NCBI GenBank assembly: GCA_963835525.1
Contig: CAWIFM010000009.1
Location: forward strand, 186,001-250,000
Direction of reading: 5' to 3'
DNA length: 64,000 nt
DNA from: DASSUW01 sp963835525
Lineage (GTDB): Bacteria; Actinomycetota; Thermoleophilia; Solirubrobacterales; Solirubrobacteraceae
The translations under genes were made by a program, and so were the position numbers. Positions 49,984 to 58,114 of this stretch are shown here, one piece after another; the first letter of the stretch is position 1, and every line of letters begins with the position of its first letter. The notes beneath the pieces were generated by a model. The model did not search any database. It was not told where the DNA came from and saw only the letters and a program-made list of their open reading frames with translations.

Positions 49984-51573
49984 ATGAGCGTGCTCGGGAT
50001 AGACCTCGCGGCCAGCCCCAAGAAGACCTACGCCTGTGCGCTGGAAATGCGCGATGGCGCCTTACGGGCTGAGCTGTTTGCCGGCTGCGACGACGACCAG
50101 CTGATCTCCCTCATGCAAGGGCGGCAGAAGGTTGCCATCGACGCGCCCTTCGGATGGCCGCGGGCGTTTGTCGATGCGCTCGATGCCCACCGGCGATTCG
50201 GGGCATGGCCGGCGCCGGATGATGGACCGCCCGAGACGTTTCGGGCCGCACTGAGCTTCCGCGCCACAGATCGCATCACGATGCAGACCCGCCGGCCGCT
50301 CAGCGTGTCGACCGACAAGCTGGGCGTCACCGCCATGCGCTGCGCTCACTTGCTGCAGCGGTGCTCGTCGGCGGGTGAGTCGATCGATCGCTCGGGTCGC
50401 GCGCGCTTCGTCGAGGTGTACCCAGCCGGGGCCCTGATCCGCTGGGACCTTGCAGGGTCCGGCTACAAGGGGTCCGACACGACCGCCCTCAAGGGCCTGC
50501 TGGCATCGGTGCGCGAAGCACTGCCGTCGCTGGAACTCTCGACAGCCGATATTGAGCTGTGCCGAAGGGTCGATGACGCGTTCGACGCGCTGATCGCCGG
50601 GCTGGTCGCGCGCGCAGCGCTGATCCGGCTGACGGATCCGCCTCCGAACGCACGGCTTGCGGAAGCATCTGAAGAGGGCTGGATCCACCTGCCCGTGCGA
50701 GCCAGCCTTCCCTTCTTGGCGCACTCGCGCGCCGGGCTGACTCACGCGCCCGCACAGGCCCTGGCAGAACGCCTGGCCGATCTCGATGTCAGCGTCGACG
50801 CCAAGGGCTACGCCCAGAGCTTCGACGATGTCGTACTGCCGACGTTTCCGGTGGAGCTGAAGCATGCGATCCGCGCTGACCTTTCGGGCAAAGGCGGATC
50901 TGAGCTGGTCGCTCGTGGGGACCAGGGAGCCAAGTTCCATGCGGCCCACTCCTCGGCCTGCCTCGCGGCCAACGCGTTCGGGCCCTGGCTCATCCAGCGG
51001 GAGGGAGTGCCGCTCGATGGCGAGATCTACCTCGGCGAAACGCACCTGGAGGTCGAGTGCTCGTCCGGGTTGCGAGGTACCGCGCCCACGCTCGACTGCC
51101 TTGTCGACGGGCAACACGTGCTCGGCATCGAGTCAAAGTGCACCGAGACCTTTCAGGCACACGAGGCGAAGTTCAGCGCCGCCTACAGTCCCGCGGTTGC
51201 CGAGCTCGCCCACCCGTCGTGGCTCGCTGAGTACGAGCGCCTGATCGAGGACCCGAGGCGGTACCGGTTCCTCGACGCAGCCCAGTTGGTCAAGCACTAC
51301 CTCGGCCTGCGGCGCCGATTCGCCGACCGGCGTGTGACGCTGGCCTACCTCTACTGGGAGCCCTCCAACGGGAACGATCTCGCCGCTTGCGTCATCCACG
51401 CGGCTGAGGTCCGCGAGTTCGCTCAGCGGGTCAAAGATCCCCGACTGCGCTTCCTGCAGATGTCCTACCACCGGCTGTGGGAAGAGTGGGCGGCCGAATC
51501 GCAGCCGGCGTGGCTACGCGACCACGTGGCGGAGCTGCGGCGACGGTACGACGTCGCTGTCGCCCCAACCTGA
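49984..51573 (+). CDS. Fusion of a DUF429 nuclease-like domain and a PD-(D/E)XK (PGN_0703-like) domain
   Basis: 529 residues. Residues 1-246 look like DUF429, a predicted RNase-H-fold nuclease: VLGIDLAASPKKTYACAL (Asp7), KVAIDAPFGWPRAFV (Asp53), FVEVYPAGALIRW, RRVDDAFDALIAGLVARAAL (Asp197/198) and the ending EEGWIHLP. Residues about 290-529 resemble PGN_0703-type restriction-endonuclease-like proteins: LEVECSSGLRGTAPTLDCLV (Glu356/358, Asp371), VLGIESKCTETF (Glu383-x-Lys385), RFLDAAQLVKHYLGL and LRFLQMSYHRLWEEW. No membrane segment or signal. Codons look slightly less GC-rich than the neighbours, hinting at transfer. The function is inferred; a defence nuclease is one possibility. Confidence 0.82.
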   Translation: MSVLGIDLAASPKKTYACALEMRDGALRAELFAGCDDDQLISLMQGRQKVAIDAPFGWPRAFVDALDAHRRFGAWPAPDDGPPETFRAALSFRATDRITMQTRRPLSVSTDKLGVTAMRCAHLLQRCSSAGESIDRSGRARFVEVYPAGALIRWDLAGSGYKGSDTTALKGLLASVREALPSLELSTADIELCRRVDDAFDALIAGLVARAALIRLTDPPPNARLAEASEEGWIHLPVRASLPFLAHSRAGLTHAPAQALAERLADLDVSVDAKGYAQSFDDVVLPTFPVELKHAIRADLSGKGGSELVARGDQGAKFHAAHSSACLAANAFGPWLIQREGVPLDGEIYLGETHLEVECSSGLRGTAPTLDCLVDGQHVLGIESKCTETFQAHEAKFSAAYSPAVAELAHPSWLAEYERLIEDPRRYRFLDAAQLVKHYLGLRRRFADRRVTLAYLYWEPSNGNDLAACVIHAAEVREFAQRVKDPRLRFLQMSYHRLWEEWAAESQPAWLRDHVAELRRRYDVAVAPT

Positions 51574-51610
51574 GCGAATGCGCGCCGGTCAGAGGGGTAA
51601 CCCAACCCAC

Positions 51611-51949
51611 ATGGCCGATGAATCGATCGAATGGGAGGCGATCGAGCGATCGCCCGACTTCCGCGCGCTGGTCGCGAGCCGGCGCCGCTTCGTGCTGGTC
51701 TGGGGAGGTGGGGTGACCGCCGTTTGCGCGGCTTTCGTGGTGCTTGCCTACATGGCGCCGGACCTGTTCGGCGAGGCGTTCGGCTGGGTCGTGGGGGTCG
51801 CCCTGATCGTGAGCACCTGGGTCGTCTCGTTCGCGTACCTGCGCAAGAGCGACCGCGAGTGGTCGCCGATGGAGCAGCGGATCGCCGCGAGCCAGCGTGA
51901 GCGCACCGGGCGCTTCGAGCGCACCGCCGAGCGGGAGCGGGTGTCATGA
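51611..51949 (+). CDS. DUF485-family membrane protein
   Basis: 112 residues. ERSPDFRALVASRRRFVLVW at the start and two membrane helices (about 33-54 and 62-80) are the DUF485 pattern. It precedes the acetate symporter gene with a 4-base overlap, the arrangement seen for yjcH-actP in many bacteria. The start ATG 51611 is preferred over upstream codons because ADESIEWEAIERSP leads directly into the conserved domain. Confidence 0.88.
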   Translation: MADESIEWEAIERSPDFRALVASRRRFVLVWGGGVTAVCAAFVVLAYMAPDLFGEAFGWVVGVALIVSTWVVSFAYLRKSDREWSPMEQRIAASQRERTGRFERTAERERVS

Positions 51950-53475
51950 ACGAGCTCGCTCTGGCGATCTTCGCCGTCGTCCTCGGCGTCACCCTCGGCA
52001 TCACCTACTGGGCGTCCAAGCGCACCAGCACCGCGGACGAGTTCTGGGCCGCCGGCCGCGGCATCTCCGGAGGCCAGAACGGCTTCGCGATCGCCGGCGA
52101 CTACATGTCGGCCTCGTCGTTCCTCGGCTTCGCCGGCCTGATCTTCTTCTTCGGCCTCGACGGCTTCATCGGCCTCGTCTGCGCGCTGGTGGCCTTCGTG
52201 CCGGTGCTGTTCCTGCTCGCCGAGCGCATGCGCAACGCGGGCCGGTTCACCATGGCCGACGTCCTGGCCTTCCGCATGAAGGAGCGGCCCGCGCGGCTGG
52301 CCGCCGCGCTCGGCACGCTGTCGGTCGCGTTCTTCTACCTGCTCGCGCAGATGGTCGGCGCCGGCGTGGTGATCCAGGCGCTGGCCGGCATCGACTTCGC
52401 CTGGTCGGTGGTGCTCACCGGCACCTTCATGGTCGTCTACGTGATCTTCGGCGGCATGCTCGCCACCACGTGGGTGCAGATCATCAAGGCCGGCCTGCTG
52501 ATGGCCTGCGGCGTGGTCATCACCGTCATGGTGCTGGCCAAGACCGGCTTCAACCTGTTCGACCGCGCCATCGCGCAGCACTCCGAGGGCGAGGGCTTCC
52601 TGAAGCCCGGCCTGATGCACGCGGACGCCATCAACGGCATCTCCTTCGGGCTGGCCTTCCTGCTCGGCACCGCCGGGCTGCCGCACATCCTGATCCGCTT
52701 CTTCACGGTGCCCGACGCGCGCGCCGCGCGCCGGTCGGTCGGCTGGGCCGTGCTCCTGATCGGCCTCTTCTACGTGATGATCATGATCGTCGGCGTAGGC
52801 GCCCGGGCGATCCTCGGCAGCGGCGCCGAGGAGGCGAGCGCCGGCGGCAACCTGGCGATCCCGTTGCTCGTCGAGGAGCTCGGCGGGGGCGCCGGCACGG
52901 TCGGCGGCGACGTCTTCCTGGCCGTGGTCAGCGCGATCGCCTTCGCGACGATCCTGGCCGTGGTGGCCGGGCTCGTGATCTCGGCCTCCGGCGCGATGGC
53001 GCACGACCTGTGGTCGAACGTCGTACGGCGCGGCGAGGCCGACGAGCGCGAGGAGGTGCGCGTCGCGCGTGTCGCGGCGGTCGGCCTCGGCATGCTGGCC
53101 ATCGGCGTGGCGATCGCGGCCGGCGAGGGGTTCAACGTGTCGATCCTCGTCGGGCTCGCCTTCGCGGTGGCGGCGAGCGCCAACCTGCCCGCGCTGCTGT
53201 GCGCGCTGTTCTGGCCGCGCTTCAACACGACCGGCGCGGTGGTCGGCGTGCTCGGCGGGCTGGCGGCGTCGCTGATCCTGATCGCGCTCAGCCCCGCGGT
53301 GTGGCCGGGACCGGACGGCGAGGGGTCGCCGGTGCCCTTGTCGAACCCGGCGCTGTTCTCGTTCCCGATCGGCTTCCTGTGCTGCTGGCTGGGCACGGTG
53401 CTGAGCCGCGAGCGGTCAGAGAAGGCCTACCAGGAGCTCCACGTCCGCGCCGAGACCGGTATCGGCGCCTATTAA
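51946..53475 (+). CDS. actP: Cation/acetate symporter (ActP-like, solute:sodium symporter)
   Basis: 509 residues, about 13 membrane helices. SSS family features: DEFWAAGRGISGGQNGFAIA, GDYMSASSFLGFAGLIFFFG, LAQMVGAGVVIQALAGIDFA, GTAGLPHILIRFFTVPDARA and AIAFATILAVVAGLVISASG, the last two typical of ActP. It should take up acetate or related short acids with a cation. The DUF485 gene upstream supports this. The stop overlaps the convergent universal-stress gene. Confidence 0.92.
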   Translation: MNELALAIFAVVLGVTLGITYWASKRTSTADEFWAAGRGISGGQNGFAIAGDYMSASSFLGFAGLIFFFGLDGFIGLVCALVAFVPVLFLLAERMRNAGRFTMADVLAFRMKERPARLAAALGTLSVAFFYLLAQMVGAGVVIQALAGIDFAWSVVLTGTFMVVYVIFGGMLATTWVQIIKAGLLMACGVVITVMVLAKTGFNLFDRAIAQHSEGEGFLKPGLMHADAINGISFGLAFLLGTAGLPHILIRFFTVPDARAARRSVGWAVLLIGLFYVMIMIVGVGARAILGSGAEEASAGGNLAIPLLVEELGGGAGTVGGDVFLAVVSAIAFATILAVVAGLVISASGAMAHDLWSNVVRRGEADEREEVRVARVAAVGLGMLAIGVAIAAGEGFNVSILVGLAFAVAASANLPALLCALFWPRFNTTGAVVGVLGGLAASLILIALSPAVWPGPDGEGSPVPLSNPALFSFPIGFLCCWLGTVLSRERSEKAYQELHVRAETGIGAY

Positions 53476-53891
53476 TGAACGATCAGCAGGCTGACCGGCG
53501 TGTTGTGCGAGAGCTTCGCCGACACGCTGCCGAGCGCGAAGCGCCGTAGCGCTCCCTGACCGCGGGCGCCGACTGCGATGAGGTCGGCGCCCTCCTCCTC
53601 GGCGACCATGAGCAGCGTCTGCGCGGGATCGCCCTCGCGCACGTGCTTCTGGACCTCGAAGCCGGCTTCCCGGAAGCGCCGCTCGTCGCGCGCGACGACG
53701 TCGGCGGCCACCCCGCGCAGGTCGACGGGGTCGGTCTTGGCGGTCAGCCCGATCCGCTCGAGCGCGGAGCGGCCGGGGTAGGCGCAGACCACGTGCACGG
53801 TCGCCCCGCGGCCCTCGGCGATGTCGATGACCTTCCGCACCGCGGCCTCGGCGCCGTCCGACCCATCCGTTCCCACGACGATGGCGTTCAT
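53472..53891 (-). CDS. Universal stress protein (UspA family)
   Basis: 139 residues, single Usp domain. AIVVGTDGSDGAEAAVRKVI starts the fold, and the ATP-binding signature G-x2-G-x9-G-S appears in ARGQGALRRFALGSVSAKLS, with ending NTPVSLLIVH. An ATP-binding member is likely. Its 3' end meets the actP stop. Confidence 0.92.
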   Translation of the reverse strand: MNAIVVGTDGSDGAEAAVRKVIDIAEGRGATVHVVCAYPGRSALERIGLTAKTDPVDLRGVAADVVARDERRFREAGFEVQKHVREGDPAQTLLMVAEEEGADLIAVGARGQGALRRFALGSVSAKLSHNTPVSLLIVH

Positions 53892-53927
53892 GACGTGAGC
53901 CTACGCGCCGTGTACCCTTGGCGCGAG

Positions 53928-53992
53928 CCTATGAGAGCCGCCACGGAACGTCACACGTAGCGCCGCCCCGTTCCGTTCTCTCTCATAGGAGG
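53928..53992 (+). promoter_or_regulatory. Hairpin leader that can hide the Shine-Dalgarno of the RNHCP gene
   Basis: CCTATGAGAG (53928-53937) pairs with CTCTCATAGG (53980-53989), and inside that CGGAACG (53944-53950) pairs with CGTTCCG (53969-53975). The outer stem takes up the first half of the AGGAGG ribosome site (53987-53992). It resembles a translational switch or thermosensor, but could be accidental. No known riboswitch class is recognised. Confidence 0.5.
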
Positions 53993-53999
53993 TCCCCGC

Positions 54000-54323
54000 T
54001 TGTCGCGCGTGAAGCGCGCCCGGCGCCGTCACAGCACGTTCCGCTGCCGCCACTGCCGGCTGGACGTGCCGCTCGACGCGCCCGGCACCATGCATCGAAA
54101 TCACTGTCCCAGCTGCCTGTGGAGCCGGCATCTGGACGAGCGCGTTCCCGGCGACCGCGCAGCGGCGTGCGCTGCGTCGATGGAGCCGATCGCCGTCAGC
54201 GTCCGCGACGACGGGGAATGGGCGGTCGTCCACCGCTGTCGCGGCTGCGCTGCCGTGCGCGTCAACCGCATCGCGGGCGACGACAACTCGCACGTGCTGC
54301 ACAATCTCGCCAATGTCGGCTGA
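54000..54323 (+). CDS. RNHCP-domain protein
   Basis: 107 residues. The name-giving motif is present as MHRNHCPSCLWSRHLDERVP, with further zinc-type Cys/His pairs in TFRCRHCRLDVPLD and VVHRCRGCAAVRVNRIAGDD. It therefore looks like a small zinc-binding protein. The start is TTG 54000, seven bases after a strong AGGAGG. It precedes the ZIP-like transporter gene by 12 bases, hinting at metal homeostasis. Confidence 0.85.
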   Translation: MSRVKRARRRHSTFRCRHCRLDVPLDAPGTMHRNHCPSCLWSRHLDERVPGDRAAACAASMEPIAVSVRDDGEWAVVHRCRGCAAVRVNRIAGDDNSHVLHNLANVG

Positions 54324-54335
54324 CCGACGGCGCTG

Positions 54336-55019
54336 ATGGCCGCCGCGATCGGATGGGGCGCACTCGCGGCCTCGTCGCTGATCCTCGGCGCCATGCTGGG
54401 GCTCGCCCGCGGGTGGTCGGATCGCTTCGTCGGGCTCGTGCTGGCCTTCGGCGCGGGCGCGCTGATCAGCGCCGTGAGCTTCGACCTGGCGGAGGAGGGC
54501 CTTGCGATCGGCGGCCCCGGCTTCGTCGCGCTCGGGCTCGCCACCGGGGCGGTGGCGTTCTACGTGCTCGACGGCGCCCTCGATCGCGGCGGCACGAACG
54601 CGCTGGCCATCGGCGGGCTGCTGGACGGCATCCCCGAGCAGCTCGTGCTGGGGATCGGGATCGCGGCCGGCGACGGCGTCAGCCTCGGTCTGCTGGCGGC
54701 GATCTTCGTCTCGAATCTGCCGGAGGCGATCGGATCCGCCACCTCGATGCGGGAGGCCGGCACGCGGCCCGCCGCGATCCGCCGCCTCTGGGGGCTGATC
54801 GCCCTCGGGTGCTTCATCGCCACGCCCGCCGGCTTCGCCATCGCCGACGTCACCGGCGGCGACCTCCAGGCCGCCATCAACGGATTCGCCGCGGGGGCCC
54901 TGCTCGTGATGCTGATCGACTCGATGATCCCCGAGGCGAGGAAGAAGGCGGGCCGCACCGGCGGCCTGGTCACGGTGCTCGGCTTCGCCGTGGCCATGGG
55001 GCTCACGAACGTAGGGTGA
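54336..55019 (+). CDS. ZIP-family-like metal permease
   Basis: 227 residues, seven to eight membrane helices. SLILGAMLGLARGWSDRFVG, AFGAGALISAVSFDLAEEGL, the GLLDGIPEQLVLGIGIAAGD motif and ISNLPEAIG-like IFVSNLPEAIGSATSMREAG correspond to the helix IV-V metal site of ZIP transporters, with His replaced by Asp/Asn/Glu. A divalent metal or other cation is likely. It follows the RNHCP gene and may share its transcript. Confidence 0.85.
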   Translation: MAAAIGWGALAASSLILGAMLGLARGWSDRFVGLVLAFGAGALISAVSFDLAEEGLAIGGPGFVALGLATGAVAFYVLDGALDRGGTNALAIGGLLDGIPEQLVLGIGIAAGDGVSLGLLAAIFVSNLPEAIGSATSMREAGTRPAAIRRLWGLIALGCFIATPAGFAIADVTGGDLQAAINGFAAGALLVMLIDSMIPEARKKAGRTGGLVTVLGFAVAMGLTNVG

Positions 55020-55105
55020 GCCCTACCCCCTGAGGGTGGGTGGCCGCTGGAAATCGAGGGGGTCACCCCATGGTTCGGGGGTCCCCGAAGACGGAGACTG
55101 CTCGC

Positions 55106-55219
55106 ATGACGCTTCCGCCCAACACCAGCCAGCGTGATCTCGTCCGCCTCGCCGTCCTCCTCTGTGGCGAGCGCACGAGCGCCAAGTACCGCGCGCCGGT
55201 CAAGGCCCTCGGCAACTAG
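55106..55219 (+). CDS. Possible 37-residue small protein
   Basis: Open frame of 37 codons (MTLPPNTSQRDLVRLAVLLC... then GERTSAKYRAPVKALGN). Amphipathic and basic, with one Cys. It stands alone after a GC-rich leader with palindromic CCCTACCCCCTGAGGGTGGG at 55021 and ends four bases into the convergent enolase-superfamily gene. No homologue is recognised; whether it is translated is uncertain. Confidence 0.4.
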   Translation: MTLPPNTSQRDLVRLAVLLCGERTSAKYRAPVKALGN

Positions 55220-56268
55220 CGCCTCCGGAAGCCCGTCGGCGCCGGGTCGGCCGGCAGCGGGCTGGACGGCAGGTCGGCCGCCGGCGTGTCGAAGTTGTAG
55301 CCGCCCGGCGCCACGTCGTTCGGCCCTTCCGGGTGGAAGAGCGAGGCGAGCAGCTGGATCTGCCCTCGGCCCACGTCGAGCTCGCCCATCCCGCCCCCGT
55401 ACGTGATCAGGCCGCGCTCCTCGACCGCGGCGTAGACCTCGAGCAGCTCGCGCACGTTGCCGACGCGGCAGGGCTTGATGTTGACCGCCGTCGGCGGCAG
55501 CGGGGTGGTGTCGAGGTCGGCGACGCCGTAGATGGGGGAGTCGTAGGAGATGCGGCCGCCCTCGGACTCGAGCAGCGCGGTGACCTCGGGCAGGTCGTGC
55601 GCGTCCTCGAGCAGCGCCTCAGGGAACGCGTCGATCACGCGCTCGTACATGGCCAGCAGCTCGGGCAGCTCGCCGGTCTCGAGGCCGTAATGACCCTTGA
55701 AGTCGACGATCTCGACGGCGCCGGTGGCGGCCACCTCGTCGATCAGCTCCGGCGTCCAGGCGGGCGTGACGTCGAGCTTGAAGCGCAGGTCCGGGTGGAG
55801 CTCGAGCCGGCGCTTGATCGGGTCGAAGGTCGGCGGCTCGCCTAGCCCGAGGGAGTTGACAAAGCGCAGTGGCCGCGCCTCGCGGCCGACAGCCTCGTAC
55901 AGCGGCAGGTCCGCCTGGTTGAGCGCGAGGTCGAGCGCGGCGGACTCGAACGCCCATCTGCGCCAGCGGACGGCCGCGTGCCACTCCGGCGGCTCCGGCC
56001 ACATGTCGAGCTCCGCCAGCTGGTCGGAGAACGACTCCAGCGTCCGCTCGCCGGTGAGCGGGAGGTCCGGTCTGGTCACGTGCAGCGTGTCGTCCTCGCC
56101 CTCGAACGGCGAAACGTCCTCGCCGAGGCCCTCGGCGCCGTCGCCGCGCAGACAGACCAGCGTCGTCACGCGCTCGAAGGTGGGGCGGTAGGTCGCCGAT
56201 CGGCGGTCGAACTCGTAGGACTCCACGCGCAGCGGCAGGCCGCGGAGCCGATCCCAGGCGGATTGCAT
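55216..56268 (-). CDS. Enolase-superfamily enzyme (OSBS/muconate-lactonising-like)
   Basis: 350 residues, start codon at 56268. The capping domain is followed by a barrel with RFKLDVTPAWTPELIDEVAA (Lys-x-Asp), AVEIVDFKGHYGLETGEL, ALLEDAHDLPEVTALLESEG (metal Glu/Asp) and VNIKPCRVGNVRELLEVYAA (Lys). GLITYGGGMGELDVGRGQIQ ends the barrel. This fits the MLE subgroup, which includes o-succinylbenzoate synthases and epimerases. No menaquinone genes are near, so the reaction is uncertain. Confidence 0.82.
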   Translation of the reverse strand: MQSAWDRLRGLPLRVESYEFDRRSATYRPTFERVTTLVCLRGDGAEGLGEDVSPFEGEDDTLHVTRPDLPLTGERTLESFSDQLAELDMWPEPPEWHAAVRWRRWAFESAALDLALNQADLPLYEAVGREARPLRFVNSLGLGEPPTFDPIKRRLELHPDLRFKLDVTPAWTPELIDEVAATGAVEIVDFKGHYGLETGELPELLAMYERVIDAFPEALLEDAHDLPEVTALLESEGGRISYDSPIYGVADLDTTPLPPTAVNIKPCRVGNVRELLEVYAAVEERGLITYGGGMGELDVGRGQIQLLASLFHPEGPNDVAPGGYNFDTPAADLPSSPLPADPAPTGFRRR

Positions 56269-56277
56269 CCCTCGACC

Positions 56278-57105
56278 CTAGAGGGGGCGCTCCGCCTTCA
56301 GCACCCACGACGCGTCGGCGCGCCACAGCCACACGGGCGGGTCGACCGGGTCGCCGTGCTCGTCGAACGGGCCGGCGGCGCGGAGGGCGCGCAGCAGCGA
56401 GGCACGGTCGGTGACGCCCGCGTCGGCGATCAGGCGCGCCGCGCGCCGGGCCTCCTCGGCGCCGTAGACCATGTGGTCGAACGGCACGTCGGCGCGGGGG
56501 GCGAACGGGAGGGCCAGCCGGACCTCGCCGAGGTCCGTCGTCTGCACGCCGTCGAAGGCGATCAGCGGAAGCCCCGTCTCGCGCGCGAGCTGGATCTCCG
56601 GCTGCCCGTTCAGCCCGCAGAGGACCGCGAGGTCGGCGTCGGCCGCGCCGGCGCGCGGCAGCCCTCCCAGCTGGAGCTGACCGTCGAGCTGGACCCCGTA
56701 CTCGTGCTCGCCCGCGATCACGAGGGCCCGCTTGCCCTGCGCGCGGACGTCGGCGGCGATCCGCGCCGCCACCACCGTGTCACGCGCGATCATCCGCAGC
56801 ACCGTCCCGTTGTGATGCGCGGGGTCGTCCTCGCAGCCCGGCTCGTCGTCGCGGGTCACGCCCGCCCAGGTCGCGACGGGCGCGATCAGCGGCAGGCCTG
56901 CCGGTGCCGTCGCCTCCACCGCCTCGGCGACCGCGCGCGACATGAAGGGGCCGATCAGCGCCAGGGCGGCGTCGTCGCCGGCCGCGGCCTCGGCGGCGGC
57001 CATCGTGTCGCGGTCGCCGTGCGGGACGTGGGCGATGCCCGCCGCCCCTAGCTCCTCGGCGACGGCGGCTTCCAGCAGGGGCGGCAGCGCGGAGTGGACG
57101 TGCAT
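56278..57105 (-). CDS. Type I periplasmic-binding-fold protein without a signal peptide
   Basis: 275 residues. The fold is that of leucine/amide-binding proteins (LivJ-like): DTMAAAEAAAGDDAALALIG, PFMSRAVAEAVEATAPAGLP, LPLIAPVATWAGVTR, GKRALVIAGEHEYGVQLDGQ and YGAEEARRAARLIADAG. Start ATG 57105 gives MHVHSALPPLLEAAVAE with no signal sequence, and upstream codons do not supply one. It may be a cytoplasmic sensor. There are no ABC permease genes nearby. Confidence 0.75.
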   Translation of the reverse strand: MHVHSALPPLLEAAVAEELGAAGIAHVPHGDRDTMAAAEAAAGDDAALALIGPFMSRAVAEAVEATAPAGLPLIAPVATWAGVTRDDEPGCEDDPAHHNGTVLRMIARDTVVAARIAADVRAQGKRALVIAGEHEYGVQLDGQLQLGGLPRAGAADADLAVLCGLNGQPEIQLARETGLPLIAFDGVQTTDLGEVRLALPFAPRADVPFDHMVYGAEEARRAARLIADAGVTDRASLLRALRAAGPFDEHGDPVDPPVWLWRADASWVLKAERPL

Positions 57106-57124
57106 CTGGGGAATACTGTCGCCC

Positions 57125-58114
57125 GTGAGCCGCGTCGTGGTCATCGGTGCCACCGGGCACGTCGGCACCTACCTCGTGCCGCGGCTGGTGCGCGCCGGCT
57201 GGGAGGTGGTCGCGCTCAGCCGCGGCGAGCGCGAGCCTTACCGGCCGGCGCCGGAGTGGCGGGCGGTCGAGCGGATCGCCATCGATCGCGAGGCCGACGA
57301 GAGGGCCGGCACGTTCGGCGACCGGATCGCCGCGCTCGAGGCCGACGCCGTGATCGACATGATCTGCTTCGACGCGGCATCGGCCCGGCAGCTCGTCGAG
57401 GCGCTGCGGCCAAGCCGGCCGCTGCTCGTGCACTGCGGGACGATCTGGGTCCACGGCGCCGTCGCGCGCGTGCCGGTGACCGAGGACGAGCCGCGCACCG
57501 CCTACGGGGAGTACGGCACCGGCAAGGCCGAGGTCGAGGCGCTTCTGCACCGCGAGACGATCGCCGGCGGCGTGCCGAGCGTGGTCCTGCACCCGGGGCA
57601 CATCACCGGCCCCGGCTGGCCGGTCATCACGCCGGCCGGCAACCTCGATCCCGACGTCTGGCACCGGCTGGCCACCGGCGAGCCGCTCGCGCTCCCCGAC
57701 CTAGGCCTCGGCGTGCTGCACCACGTGCACGCGGACGACGTCGCGCAGGGCTTCCAGCGCGCGCTCACCCGCCCCGCCGCGATCGGGTCGAGCTTCCACG
57801 TCGTGTCCGAGCAGGCGATGACGCTGCGCGGCCTGGCGGCCGGCGCGGCCGCCTGGTTCGGCCGCGAGCCGGTCCTCGAGCTCGTGGAGTGGGCGGAGTT
57901 CGAGCGCCGCGTGGGCGCCGACCACGCCGGCGCCACGCGCGAGCACGTCGGCCGCAGCATCGCCGCCAGCATCGACCGGGCGCGCGCCGAACTCGGCTAC
58001 GCGCCCCGCTACAGCTCGCTCGATGCCCTGCACGAGGCGCTGACCTGGCTGGCCGACAACGGGCACGTCGACGTGGGAATAGCGCCGGGCGGCCGGACGT
58101 CTGGACTCCAATGA
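57125..58114 (+). CDS. NAD-dependent epimerase/dehydratase (extended SDR)
   Basis: 329 residues, GTG start. SRVVVIGATGHVGTYLVPRL is the extended SDR NAD(P) motif (GxxGHxG). The site YGEYGTGKAEVEALLH replaces the usual YxxxK (Tyr and Lys still spaced four apart: YGTGK). Later regions, VLHPGHITGPGWPVITPAGN and LGVLHHVHADDVAQGFQRAL, are typical. The substrate is unknown. Divergent from the PBP-fold gene with 19 bases between starts. Confidence 0.85.
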   Translation: MSRVVVIGATGHVGTYLVPRLVRAGWEVVALSRGEREPYRPAPEWRAVERIAIDREADERAGTFGDRIAALEADAVIDMICFDAASARQLVEALRPSRPLLVHCGTIWVHGAVARVPVTEDEPRTAYGEYGTGKAEVEALLHRETIAGGVPSVVLHPGHITGPGWPVITPAGNLDPDVWHRLATGEPLALPDLGLGVLHHVHADDVAQGFQRALTRPAAIGSSFHVVSEQAMTLRGLAAGAAAWFGREPVLELVEWAEFERRVGADHAGATREHVGRSIAASIDRARAELGYAPRYSSLDALHEALTWLADNGHVDVGIAPGGRTSGLQ

